DNA of 64,000 nucleotides from Favolaschia claudopus (GCA_037176885.1 JAWWNJ010000019.1:992001-1056000), one strand, 5' to 3'; positions 46,223 to 57,588 are shown, counted from the stretch's first letter. The notes: a model not told the origin generated them from the letters alone. Numbers and translations: made by a program.

Positions 46223-47291
46223 ATGCCCCCGAAAGGCGGTAACGCAAAGAAGGAGAGTGGGCGCGCAAAGAAGGCTGACAACGAGGCGAAGAAGCAGGAG
46301 GCTGCAGCAGCGGAGAAGGTGAGTCGTGTGCTGTTCACCATGAGTTCAATAAATAGCGCCTCACACTAAAGTGGTATCATACAGGAACGCAAGGAGGCGG
46401 ACAAATGGGTAGACAAAGATGTGAAAGGTGGTAAGGCTGCGAAAGAGGACAAGGAGGAAAAGCGGCGCGCGGACCTTGCCAGAAAGGCGGAGACGGCGAG
46501 GCTCCTGGCGGAGGAGGAAGCATCTGCCCCATCCAAGGTCAAAGCCGCCCCCAAGGCTGTCAAGAAGACACAGAAGCCTGCAGGTCCAGGGGCGATTGCT
46601 GCTGGCGGTGGTCTTGCTGCTGTTAGTGCCTCCGAGTCTGGCAAAGGTAAAGAGAAGGAAGAGCCGGAGAGCTTTAGCGCTACTGGTATCGATAATGCGT
46701 TGGATCTGCTCGATGTTGTCACCGCGAAGATGGATAAAGCCAGCGTCGGTCAGCAGGCGGCTGGTATCGAGCGTCATCCCGAGGTACGTGCTGTTACCTC
46801 GTGGATCTCGTTCATTTCTTTCATTGACATCTGTGTACACAGCGGCGATTCAAGGCATGTCCACGACACTTTTTGCTGTGCTTTTGCTCACATGTAAAAT
46901 TCTAGGCGGCTTTCGAAGCCTACCAGGAACGAGAGCTACCGAATGCGCGCGCAGAGGTTCGAGAATGATCACTGCCCGCCATCCACATCGACTAACCACG
47001 AGCCCGCAGCATCCCGGTCTGCGTCTACAGCAATACAAGGTTCACCCGCATCTCGATCGGTCGCATCTAGGCGCTGAATGATTTTATAGGACATGATTTT
47101 CAAGCAATTCCAGAAGTCCCCGGAAAATCCGTACATCGCCTTTCTCTCGAGCATTCCATCGATACTGATGATTGGAAAGTTTTAATCAAAATCATGTCGA
47201 CTACGACGCGACCAAGGAGGATAAGGTCGAGGCTTTGAAGCAGAAGAAGGCACAGGTCGAAGAACGACTGCGCGAGAAACGCAGCAGTTGA
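46223..47291 (+). CDS. CCDC124/Lso2-family ribosome-associated protein
   Basis: Members bind idle 80S ribosomes and help translation restart. Seven exons close in phase: 46223-46318, 46385-46783, 46843-46854, 46906-46956, 47010-47039, 47090-47130 and 47180-47291. The Lys/Glu/Ala-rich coiled coil MPPKGGNAKKESGRAKKADN continues through ERKEADKWVDKDVKGGKAAK. The middle is Ala/Gly-rich, with ATGIDNALDLLDVVT. The C-terminal family block is ERHPE-RRFK-AAFEAYQERELPNARAE-HPGLRLQQYK, then MIFKQFQKSPENPFNQ. It ends KVEALKQKKAQVEERLREKR. RRFK is encoded by a 12-nt micro-exon followed by a GC-AG intron (46855-46905). The gene appears intact. Confidence 0.92.
46843..46854 (+). other. 12-nt micro-exon followed by a GC-AG intron
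   Basis: CGGCGATTCAAG encodes RRFK of the conserved CCDC124 block. It is bounded by an AG acceptor (46841-46842) and by GCATGT rather than GT. The intron 46855-46905 ends in CTAG. Only this reading keeps the conserved sequence RRFKAAFEAYQERELP in frame. Confidence 0.75.
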
Positions 47292-47795
47292 GGCTGTATA
47301 TGCTATGGGCGCATGCCCGCTACCAGGATGGTCAAGTTTAACACGATCCGTGACGGATAGACAGGTAAGTTCGTGTCTGGCGGCGTGCTTGACCCCAGAA
47401 TGATCGTTTTTTCCGAATAGGTCCCTACTGCTAATCGTCCGAGTCAAAGGCTCAATCTAGTTCTCATCTGTACTTTGTGTGTGATATGTGTGGAATTGAA
47501 TGAAATCCACGTTGTTTTCCGATACTTTTGACTTTCCTTGACTCGAGACGCGTCCTCCGAGACTTGTCGCCCGATTATCTTATCGGTTAGATTTTATCTT
47601 GAAATATTCGCCAATCATCCCCGATCACCACTGCCTCATGGCAAGACTACAAGAACCGCCGCTTGCCTTGTTGCTTCTTTAAGTTGTCTCTATCCTACTG
47701 AGCTTGCTTTTCACGATCTTTGCTGTCTGCGGCTGAAGGCCTCTGTTTTGAGGGACTCTCTCTCGCTTTTCTGTACATAGCCCGGATATCCACCT
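47292..47795. other. Intergenic spacer
   Basis: About 500 bp holding the 3' flank of the CCDC124-like gene and the promoter of the DUF6699 gene. No further gene is recognised. Confidence 0.4.
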
Positions 47796-48655
47796 ATGGC
47801 TGCCGACAATATTGGGAAATGGACAGCTGGGGCTTTCTGTTCGTCTCGTCTTTGCTTCGCCAATAATCCAGCAGCTGAATTGTCCTCAAGATGGCCCTGT
47901 ACTCTCTCAGACAGATCTATACCTCCTCAACACCGAGCTAGAACTCAACCCAATTCTTGCTAACCAGAACGCCAATTTCCATCTTGTATTCAACGTGATA
48001 ACTGGTACCCACAAGATCCAGACAAATCGCGGTCCATGCTGACCAGCGATCTTGTCCTTGCAGGTCAAACGGGGGGCTTCAACCCCGACGCGCGGGACCG
48101 AGATCTACAGTTCACGGAGAAGGATCAGCCTGCGACGCTGCCGCGCGTGCAGCAGCTCATCATCATCACCAATGTCAGCCCATGGTGCACGATCGTGAAG
48201 AACGAGCGCGGGGTGACTATGAACGATGTGTGTACCACCGTGTGGAAGGAGTGCGTGCTCTTTCTCTCTCTCCCTTTCTCTCGAGCCGCGATTGACGGTC
48301 GTCGGAATTAGCTATACAGAGAATTTCGTCACGGATCCGGAGTTTGCTGCTCTTGCGCCGCGGTTGCAGGAGCAGGTGAAGCGCATGGCTGCGCACAATC
48401 AGGCGGGCGCCGGTGGGTGGCCTGGCGGCTATTACGCTACTCCACCCACGGCGCCGGCTCGGTACAAACGTGTCGGTGCGTTTGCTTGACATGCTTCCCC
48501 CGCTTGAGCTTTCATTGACTAAACTAACTCATTACTACGCAGACTGGTTGAGGGAGCGTACGTTCTTTGAGGGTCTGCGGAAGGACAACAATTACGCACA
48601 GTCGCGGCTTGGATTCAAGGCCCCGAATATTTTTGTAATGGATCTGGTGGCTTAA
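47796..48655 (+). CDS. DUF6699 domain protein (short paralogue)
   Basis: DUF6699 proteins are basidiomycete proteins of unknown function. Exon 1 (47796-47838) encodes MAADNIGKWTAGAF. An intron splits a Tyr codon, giving Y/GPVLSQTDLYLLNTELELNP. Later exons give DARDRDLQFTEKDQPATLPR, VQQLIIITNVSPWCTIVKNE and RGVTMNDVCTTVWKD, the family core. YTENFVTDPEFAALAPRLQE and a Gly/Tyr-rich stretch lead to RYKRVDWLRERTFFEGLRKD and FKAPNIFVMDLVA at the C-terminus. Five exons; alternative donors near 48476 give the same product type. Its larger paralogue lies 1.4 kb downstream on the same strand. Confidence 0.85.
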
Positions 48656-50049
48656 TGGCTTAACCCTCCAGTTCTATTCGTCTACACACGCACAGTGAGG
48701 CGGGCTGGGACAGCTCTTCCACATAACACACTCTATCTCCCCTGCACATATCCCTATCCCTATCATCCAATACCTCTTGTATTTCAAGCCCTTGTATCCT
48801 CGCTAAATTTAGTACATCGACGCCTGTAAAACTTGTACTCTGAGCTACGCGTAGAGGCGGTGCCTCAAGAATGCTGTGGAGATCTTGAAGAGAGAGTGAT
48901 TGTGCGAGGAGAGTTGGCAGATTTGAGTTCCGCCTTCCTTCAAGGCTGGTATTGGGACAAGAAAGGAAGAGGGTCCAAGGAAGCAAGAGATATCCGCCCA
49001 GCGACAAAGCTCACTAGAGGTATATTCCTTGTGCATAGAATTGTTGGCTGAGGTCATCACTGAAGCACTTTCACAGCAGGAGTCATCCAGACGCAGAGAA
49101 CATACTGCAGTGATTCCAAAAAGATGCGGAAAAATGAAACGAAAAGTTTCATCGCATTGTGGATATCGATTGAAACACAGGATGACACAGGCTGGCGGAA
49201 ATGAGCGGCCGCAGTGTAGTAATTTAGCATGCGGACGGCGCATGGGATATGAGAGATGCAAAGACGTCAAAAAAGGGCAGTTTCGGAAGGCCGGAGCACC
49301 AATTGATAGGAGTACGTTCAGAATCGAGCCTAGTACAGGTCTAACAGATCTTCGCGGGTGTTCGCCCACTGCCAGGGTTTGGATTCGAGAAAGGCGATTG
49401 GCCGCAGCCTCGTGCGTTTAGACGCCCGGGACGGGCTATACAAGCACTTCAGATGCAGCGGTATACAGGCTGGTGAACGAGAAGCCCGGAGAATAAGGCA
49501 GGTAAAAGCCAGATAACCAAGGCTGCAAGGTAACTGCGTGGAAGTAAAAGCAGAGAAAGCGGGAGTACAAAGCTGCTGGACGCCGGACCAAACAACCCGT
49601 TCTTGTTCTCCCCCTCCCCATCTTTACGCGTTTTTGGCCCATTTTCACGACTAGGACTCATATACCAGGGAATTAAAACTCTATTACACGTATACCACCT
49701 CGATCTAGATTCAACAGCTTTGCTTGACCTGAGGATTTCGGGGTCTTGATCATTGAAACTTTTGGTCTTGTTGGCTTTCTTTCTAAGGATTTGCATCAAA
49801 CTGGGAGCTATTTCATCTCTGCTAAAGTCGACCTTACTTGGAATATCTGCCTCGGCCTTGGTATACCCTTGACTTCATTTTCCACGCCATTTTGTGAGTC
49901 AAATCCCATTCTAGGCATCCATCTAAATTGTTGATGTATTCTGCCCAGATCGCCCTCGGAATTCGAGTCAACGCGTCGCATTGCGCGACCGACACGCGTC
50001 GCGAACATAGCACTTGCTCACAGGTCGCCCGAATAGTCACAAAAACACG
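48656..50049. other. Intergenic region between the two DUF6699 genes
   Basis: This is 1.4 kb. Frames of 115-174 codons on the minus strand (for example 48845-49369, 49449-49799) overlap plus-strand frames of similar length and show no recognisable motifs. No gene is called. Confidence 0.45.
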
Positions 50050-51796
50050 ATGACGGAACCTGCCACCACTCCGTTTATTCCCCCACTCAATACTCCGGTT
50101 CCGTCTCCGGGGGCCGCCCCGCAACCTCCCCTTGTCCCCCACGCCCCCACCGGCGCGAATCCGCAATACCCATCCTGGGCGGCCCAGCCGCAAACTGCAG
50201 GGGGTTATCCTGTTTATCCAAATACTCCATATACGGCTGGCGCATCCACACCATTTCTCCCGTACACAACTCCTCAAGCTGGCATGCCTCAATATTTTCC
50301 GGGGACCGGCCCACCTCCAGCAGCAATGCAGCTGCCCCCCGACATGGGCCATGGACACGGCCATGGATATCCTCCGTTTGGTGGAGCGACTCCAGGATGG
50401 CCGCCAGCTGGAGCGTTTCCCGGCACACCATGGCATCAAGCTGCTGTACCCCCTGGAACGCCATACTCCGCTCATGGCGCACCCTCTCCGTACGTTCCCG
50501 CTGGCCATCCAATGGCGTTCGCCCAGCAGTCAGTTGTTCCACCACAAATACGAGCCGCAGCGTGGGGCGGGGCCGGTGCTGGCGGGCCTTTCACTCCCGC
50601 AGCTGCCGTCGATCCATGGGGAGCTGGGGCAAGTGCCGCGCCTCCGCCGTGGGCACAGGCTCAGATGGGAATGACTGGTCACGGCGGCGGCCCAATGATG
50701 CACGGGATGGGAATGGGGATGGGGATGGGGATGGGGATGGGAGGAATGGGAATGGGAGGGATGCCCGGCGGGATGCCAGGAATGATGCCGGGTATGGGCA
50801 TGAATCCTGGACTGGGCTTTGGCGGCTTCGGTGGTTTTACTGGCTCTGCCGGAGGCGCCGCTGGGTACGGGATGGCCGAGCAGTCTCGTCCCCAAGAAGC
50901 AAGTAGCGACAAAATCAACCATTTCGAGGCTGGTCCTCACTGTAAGTATCTCCGCATTATCATAAGCGTTGATTCCTCTCAACATGCACTTAGATGGACC
51001 GGTCCTCGAACCATTCCTTATACGCGCCGTTCACGCCAAGGTGTTACTCAACCCCCTCATACAACCAACAGACGCCGAGACGGAGGCGCCATTCCTCAAG
51101 TGGAGCATGCTCTTCCCCTCGAATCAATGCCAACGCTCGGACGAGCCCTCGCATATGTCGTGGAGCAACGGGCGGCAGCAGCCCGCCACTTTCCCGCGTG
51201 TAACCGTCCTCCAACTCGTATCAGAAACCTTTCCTTGGGTGATCAAAGTTGTTGCGCGCCATCGCGATATCGGGGTGACGTGCGGCGAGGTCATCGAATC
51301 TATCAGCCGCGACATGTGCATGCTCTCCGGCAGGCAGGAGTACGAGATCCTCTCACCCGCTAAACAACATGCCGTCCGTCAGGCATACCAATATAACCGT
51401 TCGCGCGCGCACGGGGTCCCCGGGGGGCAGCTACAGCCGGGGATGATGAGGATGGATTGGCTGGGCCAGGCGACGTCGTTTGGCGGCGTGCGCGACAACG
51501 AGCGGGTGGTACGAGCCGTATGCGGGGATGTGCTACCGTGTACGTTCGAATTGGTTTGCCAAAGGAGATATTCGACACCGGAAGATGCGAGGAATCAGGA
51601 GATGTTACAAAGGACTTTGAGTGAGAGGGACGCAAGAAGGGAGGCCAGGCGGCAGTCGTCTCATAGGCGGGCGGTGCGGACTGTCCCCGAGGAGGAGGAG
51701 ACGACGAGCACTAGTGGAAACGAACCCGAGGAAGACTCATCGGACGAAGAACAAAGCAGTCGAGGACGACGCGGACGTGGACGGCCTTCTGATTAA
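50050..51796 (+). CDS. DUF6699 domain protein with Pro/Gly/Met-rich N-terminus
   Basis: Two exons (50050-50941 and 50994-51796). The first ~270 residues are low-complexity: Pro/Gly/Tyr-rich (TTPFIPPLNTPVPSPGAAPQ), then a GMGMGMG run encoded by a GGGGAT hexanucleotide array, then Phe/Gly (GFGGFGGF). The DUF6699 core begins at the exon junction, HY/GPVLEPFLIRAVHAKVLLNP. It continues LKWSMLFPSNQCQ, PATFPRVTVLQLVSETFPWV and GVTCGEVIESISRDM. The acidic/basic tail ends RGRRGRGRPSD, resembling an AT-hook (RGRP), so nuclear or DNA contact is possible. The intron position and phase (inside the Tyr of YGPVL) are identical to the paralogue at 47796, which supports common descent. Function unknown. Confidence 0.88.
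50703..50745 (+). repeat. GGGGAT hexanucleotide array (G-quadruplex-forming pattern)
   Basis: A run of GGGAT/GGGGAT units inside the DUF6699 gene encodes Gly-Met repeats. Six G-runs of three or more are separated by two-base AT loops, which fits the G-quadruplex consensus on the coding strand. Copy number may vary between strains. Confidence 0.7.
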
Positions 51797-51987
51797 CGAT
51801 ATACTTGGATTCGTTGTATTTCCACCTTTATTTCGTCATCTATCATCACGTTTTGTATCCATTGCATGCACGCTTTCTTTGTTAATGTATCACAGTAGGC
51901 TTGGCTCGAAGTTTCAATTTTTTGAGCAGCAAATAGATGTACACTAGTTTACAAAGGAATGAATTCTCTCAGCTTGTGTGAAAGCCG

Positions 51988-53134
51988 CTACTCAAAGCGA
52001 GGCTGGTAAACAGAAGGCGGGACATCAAAAGGATTCGACAAGATACCCGACGAAGGGCTCTGCGGTGATCTCTCGCTAGTCCCGGTGCGTTCCATAGTTA
52101 TAGCAGTGGTTAATAGCTGCTGGAGTTGGTGCACCAACTCGGAGGGAGAGCTGGTAAGAGTAGTCGGACTATTGAACTTTGTTGGCTCGATTACCAAGGT
52201 AGGTGTAACGGGGCTCTGAGCCATAGAGAAAGGTTCCACGACCGGGAGGATTCTTTTTGTGTTCAGCCGTTGTCTTCTACGTTTCCAAAACACTATGGAT
52301 AGCACGGCCAGGAGGAGGACAAGGACCAAGCCGCCGAGAACGGATCCGGCGATTGTCCCAGCGCTAATCGAGTGGTCTGCTGTGTCTTCTTCCGTACTAA
52401 TTTCCGTACTAGGGATAGCCAAGCGTCAGTTTGGTTGGGTATCCAAAGACGGAGATAGCACTCACGTATAAACCGCATAGTCAAACAAGAAAATAGAACC
52501 ATTCGCCGTGTCGTCCGTCGCGACTGAAAGAGTGTGCGCCGTGTTGGGCAGAGAGGAGAGAGCTACGGCGGTGACGTTGTAAAGAAAATCGGTCCTGCTA
52601 GTTGGCGTGAACACAAATCTGCCTTGGTGAGCTCCGCTATCCAGACTGTAGCTCAAGTTGTAGTTCGTTATAGCATTCGCTGTGATCGGCGGAACGATGC
52701 AGAAGACCCATACGGCGGTGCCTTGGGAACGAACAAACATAATAGAGTAAATACAACAAAGAAATCAAAGACGAGTACCCTGGACGTACCAGTAAAATCG
52801 AGCGTCAGGGAAACAGGCGCCCCACCGGGAAACTGAGAGTTGTCGCGCCAGGTGTGATTGAATGCCAGAGCGGGATCAGGGCGGATGGCACAATTGTTGC
52901 AAGAGGCGCCCTAAGAGTTTCTAGATGAGCTTGTGCAGAGAATGAGAAGGAGACTTTTCGTTACCTCATTCCAGTTTGGAGCAGGGTTATATACTGGTAG
53001 AGCCCCAGACACCGAGTCTCCGAATTGGTCGTCAATGGTACGATTCAGTACGGCTAGGACGGCCGAAGATGAGCATTCTCAATTGCAATCGGGTGAGATA
53101 CAGAGAGAGTAACTGCATACATACTTCGAGGCAT
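51988..53134 (-). CDS. Single-pass membrane protein with lumenal beta-domain (mushroom-specific type)
   Basis: The extracellular part reads TIDDQFGDSVSGALPVYNPA, then NWNEGASCNNCAIRPDPALA, FNHTWRDNSQFPGGAPVSLT and LDFTGTAVWVFCIVPP. FVFTPTSRTDFLYNVTAVAL and HTLSVATDDTANGSIFLFDY follow. This domain, with paired CNNC cysteines and ending FDYAVYT, is common in Agaricomycete surface proteins and resembles a galactose-binding-like sandwich. The stalk is short, then a TM helix (AGSVLGGLVLVLLLAVLSIV) and stop-transfer (FWKRRRQR). The cytosolic tail is about 90 residues, Ser/Pro-rich. About five introns. The 5' end (ATG at 53134, MPRK then SSSAVLAVLNR) is weak; a longer signal peptide exon may be missing. 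Confidence 0.74.
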
Positions 53135-53968
53135 CCTGCAAGCACCAGCGAAACCTGCAGAACGAAGCTTCAATTGAAAGCCACAGAGTCGCAAGTGGAG
53201 ATGAGGGAGTCGAAAAGTTCAAGGGACCAGTGATAGACTGCTTTTGAATGTATTCCATTTGACGCCACATCATTCAGTCAAGGGCCACCGCTGAAAGTGG
53301 TTCCACATGTGGGCACTATAGATTAACGAACGCGATGTGTGTAAGATGCGCGCTTGAGACAACTTGAAAATAACTTCTCACCTCAAGCTTGAGCCTCGTA
53401 TGGTCGCCGATCCAGATTGAATGGCAATCACGTCGTCGCCATCTAACAAAAGATGATTGCGGGAGCGCGTCGAAGCAAAAGCAGACCAATCAAACCATTC
53501 AAATGGTTCGCAGTTACTGCTTCAGAGTTGCATAGTTCTAGGTGGTGGTTAAAGTTAGACTGGTAAGATCTCTCGTATGTTGAAGACAATCGGCGTTCAT
53601 AGAGAGGGGATTTTCCGGATCCGGTATCAGCTGCCAGCGATGGGCCGGGATGCAGAGCTGGAGGAACGGTGTGAACAGGGAGCAGAAGACACATGCGCTG
53701 CCATTGCAGAACACAAGCACAAGAAGGTGAAATCAAAAGAAACGGTTGACCGAGGATCACAGCCTGAGAACCTGAGTGTCCAAAGAAGCGCTTTGCCGAG
53801 TTATCTTCGCAGGCCCTTTGCTGGCCGTCGACTTCAACCGAAACCAGCATGGCGAGCAACACGGATTTCAATGAACCAAAATACAGCTAGGAATATAACA
53901 TTCTCGTTATCAAACCAACTCGAAACCAACTTGAAGATTACCAAGATGACTTGCTTAAGCCATTGAAT
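53135..53968. other. Spacer with overlapping opposite-strand frames
   Basis: A 142-codon minus frame (53443-53871) and a 129-codon plus frame (53577-53966) overlap. Neither has a recognisable motif, a credible start context or an exon chain. Part may be the true 5' exon or UTR of the membrane protein gene at 51988-53134. Confidence 0.4.
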
Positions 53969-55450
53969 TCACCAACGACTTCCCCAGCGGGCCCTATTGG
54001 CGCGTTCGTACGCGTCCTCATCGTAGTCGTCCCACGTCGCCCTGATCTGCATGGCGCCCCCTTCCCATCGACCCTCAAACTCCACGCCGTCCTCCCCACA
54101 GCATGGCACATCGCTCAACTTGCCCTTCAGCCGGTCGCCTGTGAACTTGATATATCCCGAACGGCTTGCGCTGGGGGTACACACCGGCCCTTCGTTCTCC
54201 TGTCCCGCCCAGCGAACAATGGCGTAGACACCATTGGCTCCGCGTTGCTCGATGCGGTCGCAACGCAGCAGCCCTCTGATGAGCCCCAGCTCAAACTCGG
54301 CCTCGAAGGTGCTGCCGCGGGCGACGATGTTCATGTGAAAGCTGTCTGGGTCATACTCGTCCCATTCGTCTGCAATGAAGGGGCAGTCGATGGACCAACG
54401 ACCCGACACGATGTCCGTGCGCGCGGCGGCGGATCGCGCAGGAGGCTCGGCAAAGGGCTTTCCGCGCCTGGCAGTTTGCTTCGGACGCCCTGATGCAGCA
54501 GGCATCGCGGAAGAGGAAGCGGCAGGCATATCAAAGTCTTCGACCTTGACGGTCTTGCGCGCGGTTTGCTTGGTGCGTGGCTTGACATCGACGTCCATCC
54601 CAGGATTTGTCGTCTTGACCGCCGTCTGCTTCGGGCGCGATTTGGGCGGGTCTTTCACTAGAGGTTTGACATCAATGTCGATGCCGCCCATCGGCATCGG
54701 CGGCGGCTTGGATCCTGTAGTCTTCCGCGCTGTCTGCTTGACGCGTGGCTTAGGTGCATCTGCTAGCGGGGGCGGAAAATTGGGAGGTTGGATGGGTGGC
54801 GGCGCCGCGGGTGCCGTCTTTTTGGCGGGTGGTTTTGCGCGGGGCTTCGCAGTGGTCCCTACCTGCACGTTAACAACTACGACATTTACCTCTTCCGTCT
54901 GCTTGACACGCGGCTTCTTCTTGGGACCGTCCCCAGAGGGCTCAGCTGCGGCGGCGGATTTGGATTTGCTCGCTTTGGGCGCGGCCGGCGCGTCTGCTTC
55001 CCTCTTCCTCTTTGTGCCATTCATTCCGGTCTTTTCGCGAACCTGCGCGTTCAGCTCGCGAAATTCCTTGTTGTGCTTGTACTCCAAGTCAAGCAAGTTT
55101 TGAGGAACACGCAACCCTTTGTTCTTGTCGCGCAAGGCGTCTTCAAGCTGCGCCCGAACTTGCGTTATTGTCATAGACTGGGTGTATTTCAGCCCGTAGA
55201 ACAAGGCTTGCGCTCCCCACCACGCCTTGGACCTAGGATACATACTAAATTGAGGTTCAACGCGAGCGATCTTCGTTTACCTTTCTCTATCCGAGATACC
55301 ATTTCGACCGCCACTTGGGAGAAGCAAGGACCGCAGGCTGTCTGCAGAGACGCGTTCTTGGCCTTCGTATAGCAAGCCGGAGCCCAGGGTAGTGAAATGC
55401 TTATCCACCTTGATAGGCGGGATGACAATTGGCTCCAGTGTGTCTGCCAT
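53969..55450 (-). CDS. Protein with five histone H3 N-tail-like repeats and a C-terminal conserved domain
   Basis: Two exons encode 477 residues. ATG at 55450 (MADTLEPIVIPPIKV); one intron near 55199-55244 joins DRE/RSKAWWGAQALFYGLKYT. Residues ~57-125 form a helical region (ITQVRAQLEDALRDKNKGLR). Residues ~130-320 are Lys/Pro/Ala-rich and disordered, with five copies of R-x-K-Q-T: PRVKQTEE (~164), PRVKQTARKTTGSKPP (~219), SRPKQTAVKTT (~255), PRTKQTARKT (~275) and GRPKQTARRG (~305). Histone H3 begins ARTKQTARKSTGGKAP. The C-terminal ~140 residues (SGRWSIDCPFIADEWDEYDP; IEQRGANGVYAIVRWAG; GRWEGGAMQIRATWDD) look like a compact beta-domain found in other mushroom proteins. Nuclear location is likely from its basic clusters (KKKPRVK, TKRKRE). 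Function is not known; mimicry of the H3 tail is inferred. Confidence 0.88.
54461..54913 (-). repeat. Coding repeat: five R-x-K-Q-T motifs resembling the H3 tail
   Basis: The motif positions are 54890-54913, 54704-54748, 54608-54640, 54551-54580 and 54461-54490. Spacing is irregular (about 20-55 residues) and codons differ between copies, so this is not a recent nucleotide-level tandem expansion. The second copy matches H3 residues 2-16 at 11 of 15 positions. The fourth copy matches residues 2-10 at all but the Ser10 position, which is Thr. Confidence 0.85.
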
Positions 55451-55653
55451 GAGGATGAAGGTCAAGGTCAACTTGGGTTAGGGGTAATTTGTTTATGATT
55501 GTCGAAAGCCTCGAGCGTCAACAAAGAATTTTACACGAAAAAAAAAAATTAGAGACGCATAATAAGTACATCGAATATACAGGAGTGTTCGCTAATAGAT
55601 ACACAGAATTTTAGTTGTTCCAGTAAGGTAATCGTGAGCCGTGGCTCGTAGGC

Positions 55654-57588
55654 TCAAGTCAATTTTCGGAGAGACGGCAGTCCAAACATTGCCAACACGA
55701 CATCGACGGCGAGAGCATCCGCACCAGGGTCGCTCATGAAGCACAAACGCCCCTCGCCGAACTGGGAAACGACCACCGGTGTCTCCACCAGGTCGGCAGG
55801 GCGGGGGGCTGCGGTATTCGAACCCGGTGGCGAATGTTCCACAGGAAGGTACAGCGCAGCGTCCGCCCGAACGCCAGCCAGATGGATGGCGTTCAAGCTG
55901 AGCGAATCCGGCAGATGGGCAGGCGGCACTGGCTTCAATTTTGTTTCGCGATTCCGAGCGAACATCTTGCGCGGGCGTTTGGCGCCAAGCTTCCAAGAAA
56001 GACCCCAGCCTTGTTGGAAGAAGTTTTCGAATTGTGCGGGCGTGAGATCGACCTGCTTGCTTCCGTCCAGCAACTTGAACATCCCACCTAAAACGACAGT
56101 CCCTCCGTTGCGCGCGTATGAAACGATCTCGGAGAGCAGGTCTTTGTGCTTAGGCAGAGTTATGCCCGCATCAGTGATGAAAATCCCGACGCAGGCATCG
56201 CCTACGACTGCCAGCAGGTCGAGCGCTTTGCCCTGTTTCTTGACTCGAGCGACATCCACGAGTTCCCGCAGGCTAGCCAAGATGTCCTTGGGGACCTCAG
56301 TGGACTTGTTCAGCGTGAGGTGAAGGATGAATGGCTCAGGTAGAGGTAGCTCAGGTGCAAACATCGCATCCATGATCTCTTCGTACGCTTTTTCGGCTTT
56401 GATTTCATCGATGGCGCGCTTGATAGAGATGACAGGCTCTGGCGCAAAAGGGCCCTTGCCCATATACCTCTCCAGGTAGCGACGATCGCGTATTTCGGCC
56501 TCATTGTCACGAATGAAGGTTTTGATGCCGGGGATGCGTTTCGCGCTGGTCCAGTCTTCCGAAAGATTTTCTTTGGAATGGGAGTAAAAGCAACGTTCCC
56601 CAAATCTACAAGATCCCATGAGAAAGTAGAGGCAGACATTCCGCCCTCTAGAATGTTCGTTAGCTGCAAGTGAAAAAACTAACAAGAAAAAAAACTGACT
56701 CGTTGTCTGGAACACTTCTGGCGTCTGGCTCATGAGAGTAAGAGCACGCAGACCCTTTTGCGCAGCCGAGTGGCTTGCGATTATGGTGCTTGCAGGGAAT
56801 ACCAGCCTTGCTCAGGTCCTGGCCACTAGCGTCCTCGCTATCCACAGGCAAACCGGCGGCTCGACGGCAGTCATCTACGATCTCTTTTAGCTCGTAAAGC
56901 GGGAGAGGATCTTTAGGTGCAGCGTCCAGAGGAGGATGGTCCCAATGGTCACTTTCCCAGATATTCGATTCGTCGTCCTCGTCATTTCTAATTCGTTGGC
57001 ACACTGCGTCGTATTCGGTCTTTGCCTCCGCGCAGTCTGGGTCGAGCTTCAAAACTGTTACAAAGTCTGTCGTGGCCTCAGCACGTTGTTGTAGCACGAG
57101 ATGGAAAAATAGGTCACCTGTCGCAGCCGCTCGTAGTTGTCGAGTGGCTTTACGAGCCAGACCGCGCCGAAAACGAGCCTTGATCATACGAGGGTCGGAA
57201 AGCAACGCCATACCCGCAGCGCTCTCAGCCAGTTCATAGCTATAAATCCCTAGTGTCAATGCCTACCGAATTCCCTTTCGAGAATTTTCAGACGCACTCT
57301 TCCAATTTCAAGTACGTTGCAGCAAGGTTAGACATATATGTTGGCTGGGTGCCGTTGATCGCAGCTGCAGCATTGTAGCGTTCTGCAGCCTCTTTGTACA
57401 TTCCCTTCCTAAAGTAGTCGTTGCCCTAAAAGTACTCCAGTCAACCACAACTTCCCTACTAGTAGAAATCTGAAAAAGAATTCCAAGCCACTGACCATGT
57501 TTTTGGCATTTTCGGCCTTGGCGGCACGTTCTTCTGCTTCGGTAATTTTAACAGCGGAGGTGGAAGGAGAGTTGGAGGTTTGGGACAT
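55654..57588 (-). CDS. TPR and tandem CCCH zinc-finger protein
   Basis: ATG at 57588 (MSQTSNSPSTSAVKITEAEE). Residues ~25-140 form TPR helices (GNDYFRKGMYKEAAERYNAA; LAESAAGMALLSDPRMIKAR; LDPDCAEAKTEYDAVCQRIR). Two CCCH zinc fingers follow: C-x9-C-x5-C-x3-H in CKHHNRKPLGCAKGSACSYS(H), and C-x7-C-x5-C-x3-H in CLYFLMGSCRFGERCFYSH. The C-terminal ~250 residues include IGIFITDAG-like and ARNGGTVVLGGMFKLLDG strands, probably a Rossmann-like fold of unknown role. CCCH fingers usually bind RNA; TPRs recruit partners, often chaperones. About five introns. It shares a 227-bp divergent promoter with the RING gene at 57816. Confidence 0.88.

Noticed and set aside
53443..53966. Opposing 142- and 129-codon frames
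   Set aside because: They overlap on opposite strands and neither has supporting motifs or splice structure.
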